This document shows, piece by piece, positions 1 to 6,860 of a stretch of DNA of 14,513 nucleotides. The stretch comes from an uncultured bacterium (GTDB lineage: Bacteria > Planctomycetota > Planctomycetia > Pirellulales > UBA1268). The number at the start of each line of letters is the position of its first letter. Position 1 is the stretch's first letter. The stretch covers positions 1-14,513 of the forward strand of contig CALGAS010000570.1 in assembly GCA_937959175.1 (NCBI GenBank). Reading direction: 5' to 3'. A program made the position numbers and the translations under genes. The notes under the pieces were generated by a model. That model had not been told where the DNA came from and did no database searches. It saw nothing but the letters and a program-made list of their open reading frames with translations.

Positions 1-23
1 ATTTCCTCCTCCTACGCAGCAGG

Positions 24-1817
24 TCAAGGATTGGGTCGGACGGCTGGCGTGGCAGCCTCCGGCGGCAGCGTCCAGTCGATCGGGGTCTTCTGCCGGACGA
101 GAGCCTGGACCTCCTCGATCGCCTCCAAAGCCTGCCGCGACGAGCGGCCGGTCGCCGCCATGTGGGCCGCCGCCACGCCGGCCGCCGTGCCCGTCGACCA
201 CTCGATCGGATGGAGCCGGGTCGCGGAGTTGGCCAGGAACGACTGGGCCATCGTCTTGCCGGCTGTCAGCAGGTTGCCGAGTTCCCGGTGGGTGAGGGCC
301 CGAAACGGAATGCAGAAGGGCAGCGTGTCGTGGGCCGAGACCACGTAGGCGGGCATCTGGCAGCCCGAGATCGGATGGACGTCGGCCGGATAGGCCCCCA
401 GGGCGACCCGATCGGGAAAAACCGTGCCGGTCGCTGCCCCCGCCGGGCCTGTCAGGTCGGCAAAGCGAAGCACGAAGCCATCGAGGCCGATCGCCCGACG
501 GGTGTCGCGGATGTAGGGCAGCTTGGCCAGGCCGTGGCCGGTGCCGAGCACGGCGGGAGCCAACGCGATCCGGGCCGGGTCGATGCCCTCCGGGGCCTGC
601 CGGCGAAACCACTGATGCCAGGCATAGGCCCGATCCTCCGCTCCGGCGAGCGCCTCGAGGTCGAGGCCCCCCTGCCAGTCGGCCCGCTGCCGGTCGGCCT
701 CCCGGCGGGAGAGGAAGAGATAGCGGAAGGGATAGTCGTTGCCCCCGTCGCCCTGCGACTCGGAGTAGCCCCAGTTCTGGAGGCAGATGTCGCCGGCAGC
801 CGGCTTGCCGCGGCCGCGGATTCGCCGGTAGGTCCAGATCTTCTCCCAGGCATCGGGCCTGTCGGAGTAGGAGCCGTAGCCGAGCCGATCGGCCATGACT
901 TCACGATCGGGTTCTTTGACCGGCTCGGGGTGGAGTTCCTGGGCGAAGCAGTAGACGGTCGCCTGCCCGCAGGTGTCCGCGCAGTCGAGGCTGTCGGGGG
1001 CCGCCTCGACGCCCTGCAGATAGGGCAATCCCGAGAGCGCCAGTACCTCCCCCCACTCGGTCGCCTCGATAAAGATGGTCTGGCCTGTGCTCCCCTGCTC
1101 GTCGTTCTCGGCCCGGGAGCGAGCCTCAAACCGAATGACCTGCTTTGTGAACCGCGGGGAGTCTTCCGGCGAATACCAGTCGGCCAGATCGGCCGATGGG
1201 AGCCGGTCGTAGCCACCGTCGGGCACGCCTGGCCGCGGGGTGCGGGCGATGCAGGTGATCGACCGGATCGCGTCGTCAGCTTCGTTGAGTTCCACATCTT
1301 TGACCACCGTGTCGAGGAAGACGACCAGGTTGTCAGCGACCGATTCTTCCAGCGGCCGCAGCTGCCGCTCGACGAAGGCGTCGGGGCAGAAGCAGAACCG
1401 GCTCACCCAGCAGTTGCCGCGGTCCTCGATCGCCTGAAGCAGCTCGAGGAAGTTCGGCGTGATGTTGGCCGGCAGACGAGCCACCTTCGAGACGCTGTAG
1501 GGCTTGCCCGATGGATCGGCCGGCTTGATCGAGTGCCAGGCCTCGTCCACCGCCGGCACGCCGCTGGAGGTCAACTGCCCGCCAACCCAGTCGGTCGGCT
1601 CAATCAGGGCCGTCCGGGCCCCGCTTTCGGCCGCGGCGATCGCCGCAGCAAAGGCCGCGGTGCTGCCGCCAGCGATGACGACATCGAAATCGGCGTGAAC
1701 GACCCTCTCCGCTTCAGCCGCCTGAGAAGGTCGGCCGGCCGAGGACACGCCGACCCCACCGATGGCCAGCCACCCGGCGAGCCACAGTCGCACCGCCTGA
1801 CGAGCGGAATACCCCAC
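24..1817 (-). CDS. Secreted FAD-dependent oxidoreductase (FAD_oxidored family)
   Basis: Predicted flavoprotein of the FAD_oxidored type (PF12831-like), a family frequent in planctomycetes; the substrate is unknown. I choose the GTG at 1815-1817 (597 residues) because a GGGGAGG ribosome site lies 7 bases upstream and the new N-terminus is a clean signal peptide: Arg-containing n-region (SARQAVR), hydrophobic core (LWLAGWLAIGGVGV), then small residues. The frame extends up to a TTG at 1895 without a comparable site. The dinucleotide-binding fold is at residues 45-74: beta strand DFDVVIAGG, helix, and acidic Glu73 (ALIEP) for the FAD ribose. Its glycine motif is GGSTAA rather than the usual GGGxAG. 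A conserved-looking IEATEWGEVLAL segment lies mid-protein. The C-terminal FAD segment (about 514-550, NLLTAGKTMAQ to TGTAAGVAAA) is typical of the family. Export suggests action outside the cytoplasm. Confident on family, not on reaction. Confidence 0.85.
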   Translation of the reverse strand: MGYSARQAVRLWLAGWLAIGGVGVSSAGRPSQAAEAERVVHADFDVVIAGGSTAAFAAAIAAAESGARTALIEPTDWVGGQLTSSGVPAVDEAWHSIKPADPSGKPYSVSKVARLPANITPNFLELLQAIEDRGNCWVSRFCFCPDAFVERQLRPLEESVADNLVVFLDTVVKDVELNEADDAIRSITCIARTPRPGVPDGGYDRLPSADLADWYSPEDSPRFTKQVIRFEARSRAENDEQGSTGQTIFIEATEWGEVLALSGLPYLQGVEAAPDSLDCADTCGQATVYCFAQELHPEPVKEPDREVMADRLGYGSYSDRPDAWEKIWTYRRIRGRGKPAAGDICLQNWGYSESQGDGGNDYPFRYLFLSRREADRQRADWQGGLDLEALAGAEDRAYAWHQWFRRQAPEGIDPARIALAPAVLGTGHGLAKLPYIRDTRRAIGLDGFVLRFADLTGPAGAATGTVFPDRVALGAYPADVHPISGCQMPAYVVSAHDTLPFCIPFRALTHRELGNLLTAGKTMAQSFLANSATRLHPIEWSTGTAAGVAAAHMAATGRSSRQALEAIEEVQALVRQKTPIDWTLPPEAATPAVRPNP

Positions 1818-1824
1818 GAAAAAG

Positions 1825-1831
1825 CCTCCCC
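1825..1831 (-). promoter_or_regulatory. Ribosome binding site deciding the oxidoreductase start
   Basis: Reads GGGGAGG on the minus strand, 7 bases before the GTG at 1815-1817. It favours this GTG over the upstream in-frame TTG at 1895, which would add 26 residues ahead of an otherwise normal signal peptide. Confidence 0.6.
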
Positions 1832-1953
1832 GAGGTTGAACCCCAACGAAACGGTACCACGACGGTCTACTTCCCAGCCGCTTTCCCAAGCGCAACGCCG
1901 GCGTTGATGGCCGCAGCCAGGCACCCCGATACGTCTCACCAGATTGGTGCCTG

Positions 1954-1996
1954 TTTTCACTCCAAATGGGAAACGCTTTTCACGCAAACAGTGAAA
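1954..1996. repeat. TTTTCAC direct repeat plus inverted TTTCAC/GTGAAA pair
   Basis: TTTTCAC occurs at 1954-1960 and 1977-1983 (23 bases apart, about two helical turns). The second copy forms a perfect 6-base inverted repeat with GTGAAA at 1991-1996 around a 7-base loop. It could be an operator for either divergent gene; the role is inferred from position only. Confidence 0.3.
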
Positions 1997-2171
1997 CAAG
2001 CGGCCGCGTGTTCGCCTCAGAATAATAAAAACTGCCGAAGCGTGCGAATACCGGGGAAAAACAGATTTCCACCGATTTCGGCACGCCTTTTGCTTTCCTT
2101 CCAGCAGACGGGGGCGGACGAACCGCCACGGCCTGATTCCAACGTTTGCACGTTTTTGAAAGGGAGAGCTC

Positions 2172-3353
2172 ATGAGTATCGCGTCTCGCGTTTTCGCAGC
2201 ATCGAGGGCCCGCAGCGGGCTCGCTGCTATGGCCGTCGCCGCCTGCCTGGTCGCCACTGCGGCCCAGGCCCAATCGACCTCGGTCTACTACAACGAAGTT
2301 GCCCGGTTCACGCTCTCGGCGGGTCGGCCCGTCGAGTTCGGCTCCAATCCCTCGGCGATCGCCTGGGATGGGGCCAAGATGTATATCGCCGGCCTCAACA
2401 ACACCGGGGCTGCTGCCTCGGTCGGCATCGTCGAGGTGACCAACGCCTCCTCGACCGGCATCAACGCGGCCACCTTCGGCACCGTCTTCGGCGAGCGTCC
2501 CTCGACCGGCAGCACCCGCGGCTTCTCGGGCCTCGACATCTCCGGCTCGACGATCGCGGCCGCCTACGACGCAGGGAGCGCCTCGACCGACGGCATCGCC
2601 GCCTACGACACCGCCGGCACCCAACTCTGGGGCATCACCGCCCGCGGCGGAAGCGGCGTCGCCTTCGACCCCGGCTTCAACACGCCCCCGATCCAGGGCA
2701 ACGGCGTCGCCTGGACGACCTTCGGCTCGGGCCGCCGGGCCCTCCAGGACGCGGCCAGCGGTGCCAACATCTACACCACCAGCGACGGCATGATCATCAA
2801 CACCGCCTCGGGTGACACGGGCAGCGGCACCTTCTGGCGGGACATGGCCTTCGATCCCCAGACGGGCAGCATGTATCCGCGACGGTCGAACGGCATCTTC
2901 AAAGAGACCCGGACCGGAGCCAACTCCGTCAGCCCGATCCAGGAAGTCGTAGCGGCCCAGGCAAGTGCCAACTTCGTCAGCGGTCAGAACATCGCCTTCA
3001 TGGGGCAAAACCCCGGCCTGGACGATTCCCTGATCTATAACGACCGCGGAACGACCGCCAATGGGCAGGTCTTCACCGACGTGATCAAGACCCGCGACGC
3101 GGTCACCTTTGGAGAGTTGTCGCAGACGTTCCAGTTCCTCGACTCGACGGTCCCGGCCGCCGGGAACGGGTACTACGACTTCTCGTACCATGCGGCGACC
3201 AACACCGTGGCCCTGCTCGACTTCACCAACAACACGGCCCACGTGTTCGAGGTGTCGGCAGTGCCGGAGCCGACGACCTGGGCCCTGCTGGGTACCGTCG
3301 GGATCTCCGCCGGCCTGGCCGCCCTCCGGCGGCGGTGGAGCCCGCAGGTCTGA
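2172..3353 (+). CDS. PEP-CTERM sorting domain protein, exported
   Basis: Exported protein of 393 residues. It starts with a signal peptide (basic SRVFAASRARS, hydrophobic core, likely cleavage after AAQA near residue 33). It ends with a PEP-CTERM anchor at 364-393: VPEP, a hydrophobic stretch (WALLGTVGISAGLAAL), then RRR. In this family the C-terminal tag is handled by an exosortase and linked to extracellular polymer or the cell surface. The body is rich in Gly, Ser, Thr and Asp with strand-like repeats (IAWDGAKMYIAGLNN, DISGSTIAAAYDAG), suggesting a beta-propeller or beta-sandwich. I recognise no catalytic motif. The ATG has an AGGGAGAG site about 5 bases upstream. It appears monocistronic, with a promoter region upstream and a strong terminator after it. 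No exosortase is in the window. The tag and export are clear; the function is unknown. Confidence 0.9.
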   Translation: MSIASRVFAASRARSGLAAMAVAACLVATAAQAQSTSVYYNEVARFTLSAGRPVEFGSNPSAIAWDGAKMYIAGLNNTGAAASVGIVEVTNASSTGINAATFGTVFGERPSTGSTRGFSGLDISGSTIAAAYDAGSASTDGIAAYDTAGTQLWGITARGGSGVAFDPGFNTPPIQGNGVAWTTFGSGRRALQDAASGANIYTTSDGMIINTASGDTGSGTFWRDMAFDPQTGSMYPRRSNGIFKETRTGANSVSPIQEVVAAQASANFVSGQNIAFMGQNPGLDDSLIYNDRGTTANGQVFTDVIKTRDAVTFGELSQTFQFLDSTVPAAGNGYYDFSYHAATNTVALLDFTNNTAHVFEVSAVPEPTTWALLGTVGISAGLAALRRRWSPQV

Positions 3354-3379
3354 ACGTCACGTGCTCAGCGAACTTTCGG

Positions 3380-3421
3380 CGTCGGAGCCTCGGGCCACCC
3401 GGGGCTCCGACGTTGTTTTTT
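3380..3421 (+). terminator. Intrinsic terminator of the PEP-CTERM gene
   Basis: A perfect 10-base stem (CGTCGGAGCC at 3380-3389 with GGCTCCGACG at 3403-3412) continues inward through a wobble pair and CGGG/CCCG around a CCA loop, giving about 15 base pairs. It is followed directly by TTGTTTTTT. It begins 26 bases after the stop codon. This is a canonical rho-independent terminator. Confidence 0.92.
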
Positions 3422-3451
3422 GAGGGCCTGCATGTCGATCAGCGAGCAAAC

Positions 3452-3496
3452 GAAGGGCGGCTCGCGGGAAAAACGGCTCGCCAAGAAGGGCGGCTC
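3452..3496 (+). repeat. GAAGGGCGGCTC direct repeat, two copies 33 bases apart
   Basis: GAAGGGCGGCTC occurs exactly at 3452-3463 and 3485-3496. Each copy is followed by a similar GGAAAA-containing tail (GCGGGAAAAA and CCCGGAAAAG), so the unit looks like an imperfect 33-base duplication just upstream of the candidate promoter. Confidence 0.5.
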
Positions 3497-3512
3497 CCCG
3501 GAAAAGGTGGCT

Positions 3513-3540
3513 TTGCGTCCCTGGCGGCCGCGGGTATATT
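3513..3540 (+). promoter_or_regulatory. Possible promoter for the DUF1559-lipoprotein pair
   Basis: TTGCGT (3513-3518) and TATATT (3535-3540) are separated by 16 bases. The -10 matches the consensus well and the -35 only weakly. It would leave an untranslated leader of about 135 bases. This is an inference from base pattern only. Confidence 0.3.
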
Positions 3541-3681
3541 TTATTCCGGCTGTGAGCGGTCAGGTTTTTTGGAGGGATAAGGAATCGGGAATCATTCGCC
3601 CTTCTTGAATCTGGCTTTTCAACCCGATCTTGACCGTTCAGCTGACTCGGATCCGACAACCTTTTTTCAGGACACCCTGGC

Positions 3682-4671
3682 ATGAACGGCAGACCTGTTC
3701 TCACGGTGGATTGGAATCGTCGCCGCACGTCCGCCTTTACGCTCGTGGAACTGCTGGTGGTCATCGCCATCATCGCCACGCTCGTCGGACTGCTCCTGCC
3801 TGCCGTCCAGAGCGCGAGAGAGGCGGCCCGGCGGACTGGCTGCAGCAACAATCTCCGGCAACTCGGGCTCGGCTGCCTGACCTACGCTTCGGCCAACAAG
3901 GAGAAGTTGCCCCCCGGCTACGACGGCAAGTCGCCGTCCGGCGCCTTCCAGAAACTCGGCTTCTTCACAGCGATCCTGCCGTTCATGGAAGAGGACGCCA
4001 CCTTCGACAAGATTCAGTTCGCCTATCCCGGGGGCAATCCCTTCAACGATCCGGCCCGCGATGCCGTGGTGCCCGCCTACATCTGCCCGAGTTACCCGTT
4101 CGCGAAAGTGGTTACCGGCCAGCGGAACACCTACGAAAATGGCGCGATCGCCACCTATGCAGGCTGCGGCGGGGCTGGTGTCGGCAACACCTGCAACGTC
4201 AACGGCACCTACCCCAACAGCGGCGCCTTCCTCGTCAAGGGCCCTCCCTGTGACGGACCGGAACGCCGGTTCATCGGAACCCGCCGTCCGCTCAAGCAGG
4301 TCAGCGACGGGGCGAGCAAATCGTTTCTGGCCGGCGAGTACGTGCATCGCGATTACACGATCAGCCGTGGCCTCTGGCAGGATCCGCCGGGCAACGTCCG
4401 ACCCTGGTATCTGGCCGCCTACCAGACCTCCGAGGCAGCGCTCCCCGACATCTACCACGTCAAGGAGTTTGAGCTGCTCCCGAATACTCGCACGTCTCGC
4501 GCGGCGGTGGGCGCCTTCAACAGCCTGCCCATGGGGAGCCACCATGAGGGTGTGACATTCTTCGTCTACCTCGACTCCAGCGTTCGCCCCGTCGAGGACG
4601 GGATCGATCAGGACGTCTACCAGAGCTTTGCGACCGTCAATGGCGGTGAGACGATCGCAGGGACGCAGTGA
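3682..4671 (+). CDS. DUF1559 domain protein with prepilin-type N-terminus
   Basis: A 329-residue member of the DUF1559 (SBP_bac_10-like) family, which is hugely expanded in planctomycetes and of unknown function. The N-terminus is a type IV pilin-like signal: basic RRRTSA, cleavage before F19, then FTLVELLVVIAIIATLVGLLLPAV with Glu23 at position +5. The residue before the cut is Ala rather than the more usual Gly. The family block AVQSAREAARRTGCSNNLRQLGL follows at 41-63. The C-terminal motif normally written HxGG...DGSV is diverged to HHEGV (287-291) and DSSV (298-301). The length is normal for the family. The ATG has AGGA 9 bases upstream. Its stop overlaps the next gene's possible GTG start. 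It is likely exported and held in the inner membrane or assembled in a pseudopilus. Confidence 0.92.
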   Translation: MNGRPVLTVDWNRRRTSAFTLVELLVVIAIIATLVGLLLPAVQSAREAARRTGCSNNLRQLGLGCLTYASANKEKLPPGYDGKSPSGAFQKLGFFTAILPFMEEDATFDKIQFAYPGGNPFNDPARDAVVPAYICPSYPFAKVVTGQRNTYENGAIATYAGCGGAGVGNTCNVNGTYPNSGAFLVKGPPCDGPERRFIGTRRPLKQVSDGASKSFLAGEYVHRDYTISRGLWQDPPGNVRPWYLAAYQTSEAALPDIYHVKEFELLPNTRTSRAAVGAFNSLPMGSHHEGVTFFVYLDSSVRPVEDGIDQDVYQSFATVNGGETIAGTQ

Positions 4672-5126
4672 CTGCCATGAGGAGGCTTGGGCTGTCCGTC
4701 AGATACGCGGTTGTGGCGTGCTGCCTCTTGGCTGCCGCGACGACCACGCTTGGTTGCAAGAAAAACCCTGAGGTAGTCCCGGTCTCTGGAAAAGTTCTCT
4801 ACAACGGCAAACCGCTGCCGTTCGGGATCGTGATGTTCCAGCCCGAGGTGGGTCAGGCGGCCCAGGGCGAGGTTCAGCCTGACGGATCCTTCCAGCTCTC
4901 CTCCTATCTCCCCAATGACGGCGCGGTTCCCGGCCGCCACAAGATCAGCATTCGCTGCTTCAGCGGCCAGAAGACGGCCGACGGTGGGGGCTCTCCCGGC
5001 CGCCTGCTGATCCCCCAGAAATACACCCGCTTTGGCACCAGCGGCCTGACCGCGGAGATCGCCAACGGGGCGAACGAGCCGCTCGTGCTCGAACTCAAGG
5101 GCCCACCGTTGCCGAAGGGGCTCTAG
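4668..5126 (+). CDS. Planctomycete carboxypeptidase-regulatory-like lipoprotein
   Basis: A small exported lipoprotein (152 residues) of the type often found directly after DUF1559 genes. The signal peptide ends in a lipobox-like TLGC, with Cys30 as the predicted lipidated residue. The mature part begins with VSGKVLYNGKPLPFGIVMFQP (40-60), the usual opening of this family, continues with a GEVQPDGSFQL strand, and closes with IPQKYTRFGTSGLTAEI and LVLELK, giving a single Ig/transthyretin-like beta sandwich. Two starts are possible. The GTG at 4668 makes a GTGA overlap with the DUF1559 stop, with AGGGA 4 bases upstream. The ATG at 4677 lies 13 bases from the same site. Either way translation is probably coupled. 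The 3' end overlaps the convergent PAD-like gene by 32 bases. The specific role is unknown. Confidence 0.85.
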   Translation: MTAMRRLGLSVRYAVVACCLLAAATTTLGCKKNPEVVPVSGKVLYNGKPLPFGIVMFQPEVGQAAQGEVQPDGSFQLSSYLPNDGAVPGRHKISIRCFSGQKTADGGGSPGRLLIPQKYTRFGTSGLTAEIANGANEPLVLELKGPPLPKGL

Positions 5127-6756
5127 GGATCTCTTCGGCAACTTCTGCGGGAGGCTCCCGCCGGGTGTTTGTGGCACAGTGGACGTTGCCCTTGGCCCGC
5201 TGGTAGCAGGCATCGTCAACAAACACGACTCGCTCTCCGCCAGCCGCCTCAAACGCATGCCGGCATGTGTCGATGACGCCGGCCGGCATGCCGGCGCGGC
5301 CGCAAATCACGGTTCCGTTGACGAAGAGCATGTTGACGGGGTTGCTCCAGATCGCCGTGGCACCCTGGACGGCGCCGTCGGCGGCCAGTTCGTCAGGCGG
5401 TTCAAAGGCCACCGGCAGGCGGATGACGCGGCCGGGATCCCAGTCGAGCAGCGCCAGCAGGCCGCCAGACGCGGCCGGATTGTCAGCATCTCCTGCGAGC
5501 AGTCGCTCACCCCGGCCCGTCAGCATCTCGTCGATCATGGCGGCGATCCGGCGATTAACGCTGGCGAGCGCCGCTCCTGCCGGCCCGCTGGCTTCCGGCA
5601 GCCCGGCCGCTCGCGCCGCCTCGAGACCGGCTAGCGGATCGGGCACCAGCATCACGCCCTTCCCATCACGGCCCGGCAGGAAGGCGACGATCTCATCGAC
5701 GTGCTTGATGAGCAGCCACGACGTGTCGATCCAGATTGGCGGCTGCGTGCGCTGGGCGGCCAGGAAGCGGACCACCTCGGGATGAAATCCAACGCCTGTC
5801 AGGCAGTTGCGACCGTAGATCACCCGCCCATGCGGCCAGGCTTCCGTAGTCGGCGAAACCGTCAGGTTGCCATACCAGTCGGCCCAGGCATCGCCGCCGG
5901 CAAGCGGCCTGGGCTCCGCCACCCGGGCGATCGCTACGTCGGGTCCGAGGAGCGTCTCCGGAAAGGGGTCCTTGCCGCGGAGGCCCGCGAGGACAACGGT
6001 CATTGCCACCGGCTGCCGCCCGGGCACGGCCGTGGCGGCCAGTTCCATCGTGTCCTGCATCCACATCTCCTGCCAGGAGCCTGCCTGGTGCACGACCAGC
6101 GGCACATCCATCGCTCCGAGCAGCTCGCGGAGCCCCGTGACGAACTCGGCGTTGTCGTAGCGACCGGCGGCCACGAAGACCTGCCGGACGGCAGCCGTCT
6201 CGGCCACCAGTCGCACCGGCGCGACAACCGCCTCGATCAGGCCGCGGCCACGCTCGTTCCCCGCCGCCTCAAGACCGACTGCCTCGATCCGGCCGCGACC
6301 GTCCCAGCCCTGCTCCGCCGCGATCCACTGGCGGCACTCGAGCCGCACCTCCCCGCGGCCTGCGACCAGCGGCAGCGGCCGACCGGCGAGCGGCTCCCAG
6401 TCGCCGCTCCCCTGGGCGTTCGTACGGTCGGATGGCTGGTCGCCAACGAGCCTGAAGAAACGGATCGCGTCCGAGTCGCTCGTCAGACGCACCGCCGTCA
6501 CCGCCGGGTCATCCGCCTCGATCACAAGCGGCGTCGTGTCGAGAAGATCGGCGACGCCGTTGATCACGTCGTCGGCGGCATCGGGAAGGCCATCGCGATC
6601 ATCGTCGTCGAGGTTGGCGATCAGAACGACGCGGCCGTCCCGGCCGCTGTCCTGAGCCTGCAGCCGCACCGCGTTTTCCGCGGCCGTCCCTGGGGCAGCG
6701 AGCACCAGCACCATGAGGACGAGGGCCAGCGGCTGACGCGGGCCTGGCGGAATCAT
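5095..6756 (-). CDS. Secreted protein-arginine deiminase (PAD) family protein
   Basis: Predicted to convert arginine residues (or another guanidino substrate) to citrulline in a calcium-dependent way, outside the cytoplasm. The protein has 553 residues with signal peptide 1-26 (core ALVLMVLVLA, cut near GTAA). The catalytic set of PAD enzymes is present in order: Asp235 in WMQDTMEL, His352 and Asp354 in IKHVDEIVAFLP, and Cys527 in NVHCATNTRR. Other PAD-like blocks are LLGPDV, DWYGNLTVSPTT, HGRVIYGRN, and NPVNMLFVNGTVICG. An Asp-rich stretch at 49-63 (LDDDDRDGLPDAADD) resembles a calcium loop of the PAD middle domain. The N-terminal cupredoxin-like domain of vertebrate PADs is not evident. The ATG at 6756 has GAGG 6 bases upstream. 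Agmatine or free-arginine deiminase is less likely given these blocks. Confident on family; substrate unproven. Confidence 0.87.
   Translation of the reverse strand: MIPPGPRQPLALVLMVLVLAAPGTAAENAVRLQAQDSGRDGRVVLIANLDDDDRDGLPDAADDVINGVADLLDTTPLVIEADDPAVTAVRLTSDSDAIRFFRLVGDQPSDRTNAQGSGDWEPLAGRPLPLVAGRGEVRLECRQWIAAEQGWDGRGRIEAVGLEAAGNERGRGLIEAVVAPVRLVAETAAVRQVFVAAGRYDNAEFVTGLRELLGAMDVPLVVHQAGSWQEMWMQDTMELAATAVPGRQPVAMTVVLAGLRGKDPFPETLLGPDVAIARVAEPRPLAGGDAWADWYGNLTVSPTTEAWPHGRVIYGRNCLTGVGFHPEVVRFLAAQRTQPPIWIDTSWLLIKHVDEIVAFLPGRDGKGVMLVPDPLAGLEAARAAGLPEASGPAGAALASVNRRIAAMIDEMLTGRGERLLAGDADNPAASGGLLALLDWDPGRVIRLPVAFEPPDELAADGAVQGATAIWSNPVNMLFVNGTVICGRAGMPAGVIDTCRHAFEAAGGERVVFVDDACYQRAKGNVHCATNTRREPPAEVAEEIPRAPSATVGP
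5108..5142. repeat. Inverted repeat at the tail-to-tail gene junction
   Basis: GTTGCCGAAG (5108-5117) and CTTCGGCAAC (5133-5142) form a perfect 10-base stem, extendable by three more pairs counting wobble (5118-5120 with 5130-5132). The lipoprotein stop codon TAG (5124-5126) sits in the loop. A second hairpin, GCGGGA/TCCCGC, follows at 5147-5161. Neither has a T-tract on either strand, so it may act as a bidirectional terminator or 3'-end stabiliser rather than a classical intrinsic terminator. Both hairpins lie inside the opposite gene's coding sequence. Confidence 0.55.
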
Positions 6757-6860
6757 CGTGAGCCTCTTTCTTCGCGTCGCCCGCGGCGGCCGACGGGATC
6801 GCTCGAGACATCTCGCTCCCGTTTCCCCGGCCTTCAGATTTCACAGCCTGGTGACGCTTC
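6757..6860. other. Divergent spacer between PAD and permease-hydrolase genes
   Basis: 104 bases that should carry promoters for both divergent genes. I find no clear -35/-10 pair. A near-palindrome CGAGACATCTCG sits at 6804-6815 and could be an operator. Confidence 0.3.

Larger units (their letters stand above)
1818..2171. other. Divergent intergenic region between oxidoreductase and PEP-CTERM genes
   Basis: About 354 bases between two divergent starts, so it should hold promoters for both. It is visibly more A+T-rich than the flanking genes, for example the AATAATAAAAA patch at about 2022-2032. It contains a CACCA/TGGTG hairpin (1937-1949), a cluster of TTTCAC elements (1954-1996), and a TGCCGAA/TTCGGCA inverted pair (2033-2039 and 2077-2083). 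I see no convincing -35/-10 pair. The AGGGAGAG at 2161-2168 is the ribosome site of the downstream gene. No small gene is supported here. Confidence 0.5.
3422..3681 (+). other. Intergenic leader region upstream of the DUF1559 gene
   Basis: About 260 bases between the terminator and the DUF1559 start. It contains a 12-base direct repeat (3452-3463 and 3485-3496), a possible promoter (3513-3540), and a GGAGGGATAAGG stretch near 3570 that resembles a ribosome site but has no ATG after it. A 62-codon open frame at 3420-3608 has no ribosome site or recognisable domain, and I do not call it a gene. Confidence 0.45.

Noticed and set aside
162..1907. 581-codon open frame on the plus strand
   Set aside because: It lies antisense to the oxidoreductase, is Arg/Gly/Pro-rich with no domain, and has no ribosome site; it is a typical high-G+C shadow frame.
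1904..2815. 303-codon plus-strand frame running into the PEP-CTERM gene
   Set aside because: It is out of frame with the supported gene; its second half is Arg/His/Leu-rich noise, and there is no ribosome site at the start.
1980..3242. 420-codon minus-strand frame over the PEP-CTERM gene
   Set aside because: The plus-strand gene has a signal peptide, PEP-CTERM tag, ribosome site and terminator; the antisense product is repetitive Gly/Val/Arg/Asp with none of these.
3420..3608. Small 62-codon frame between terminator and DUF1559 gene
   Set aside because: It starts inside the T-tract of the terminator with TTG, has no ribosome site, and overlaps the direct repeat and promoter candidate.
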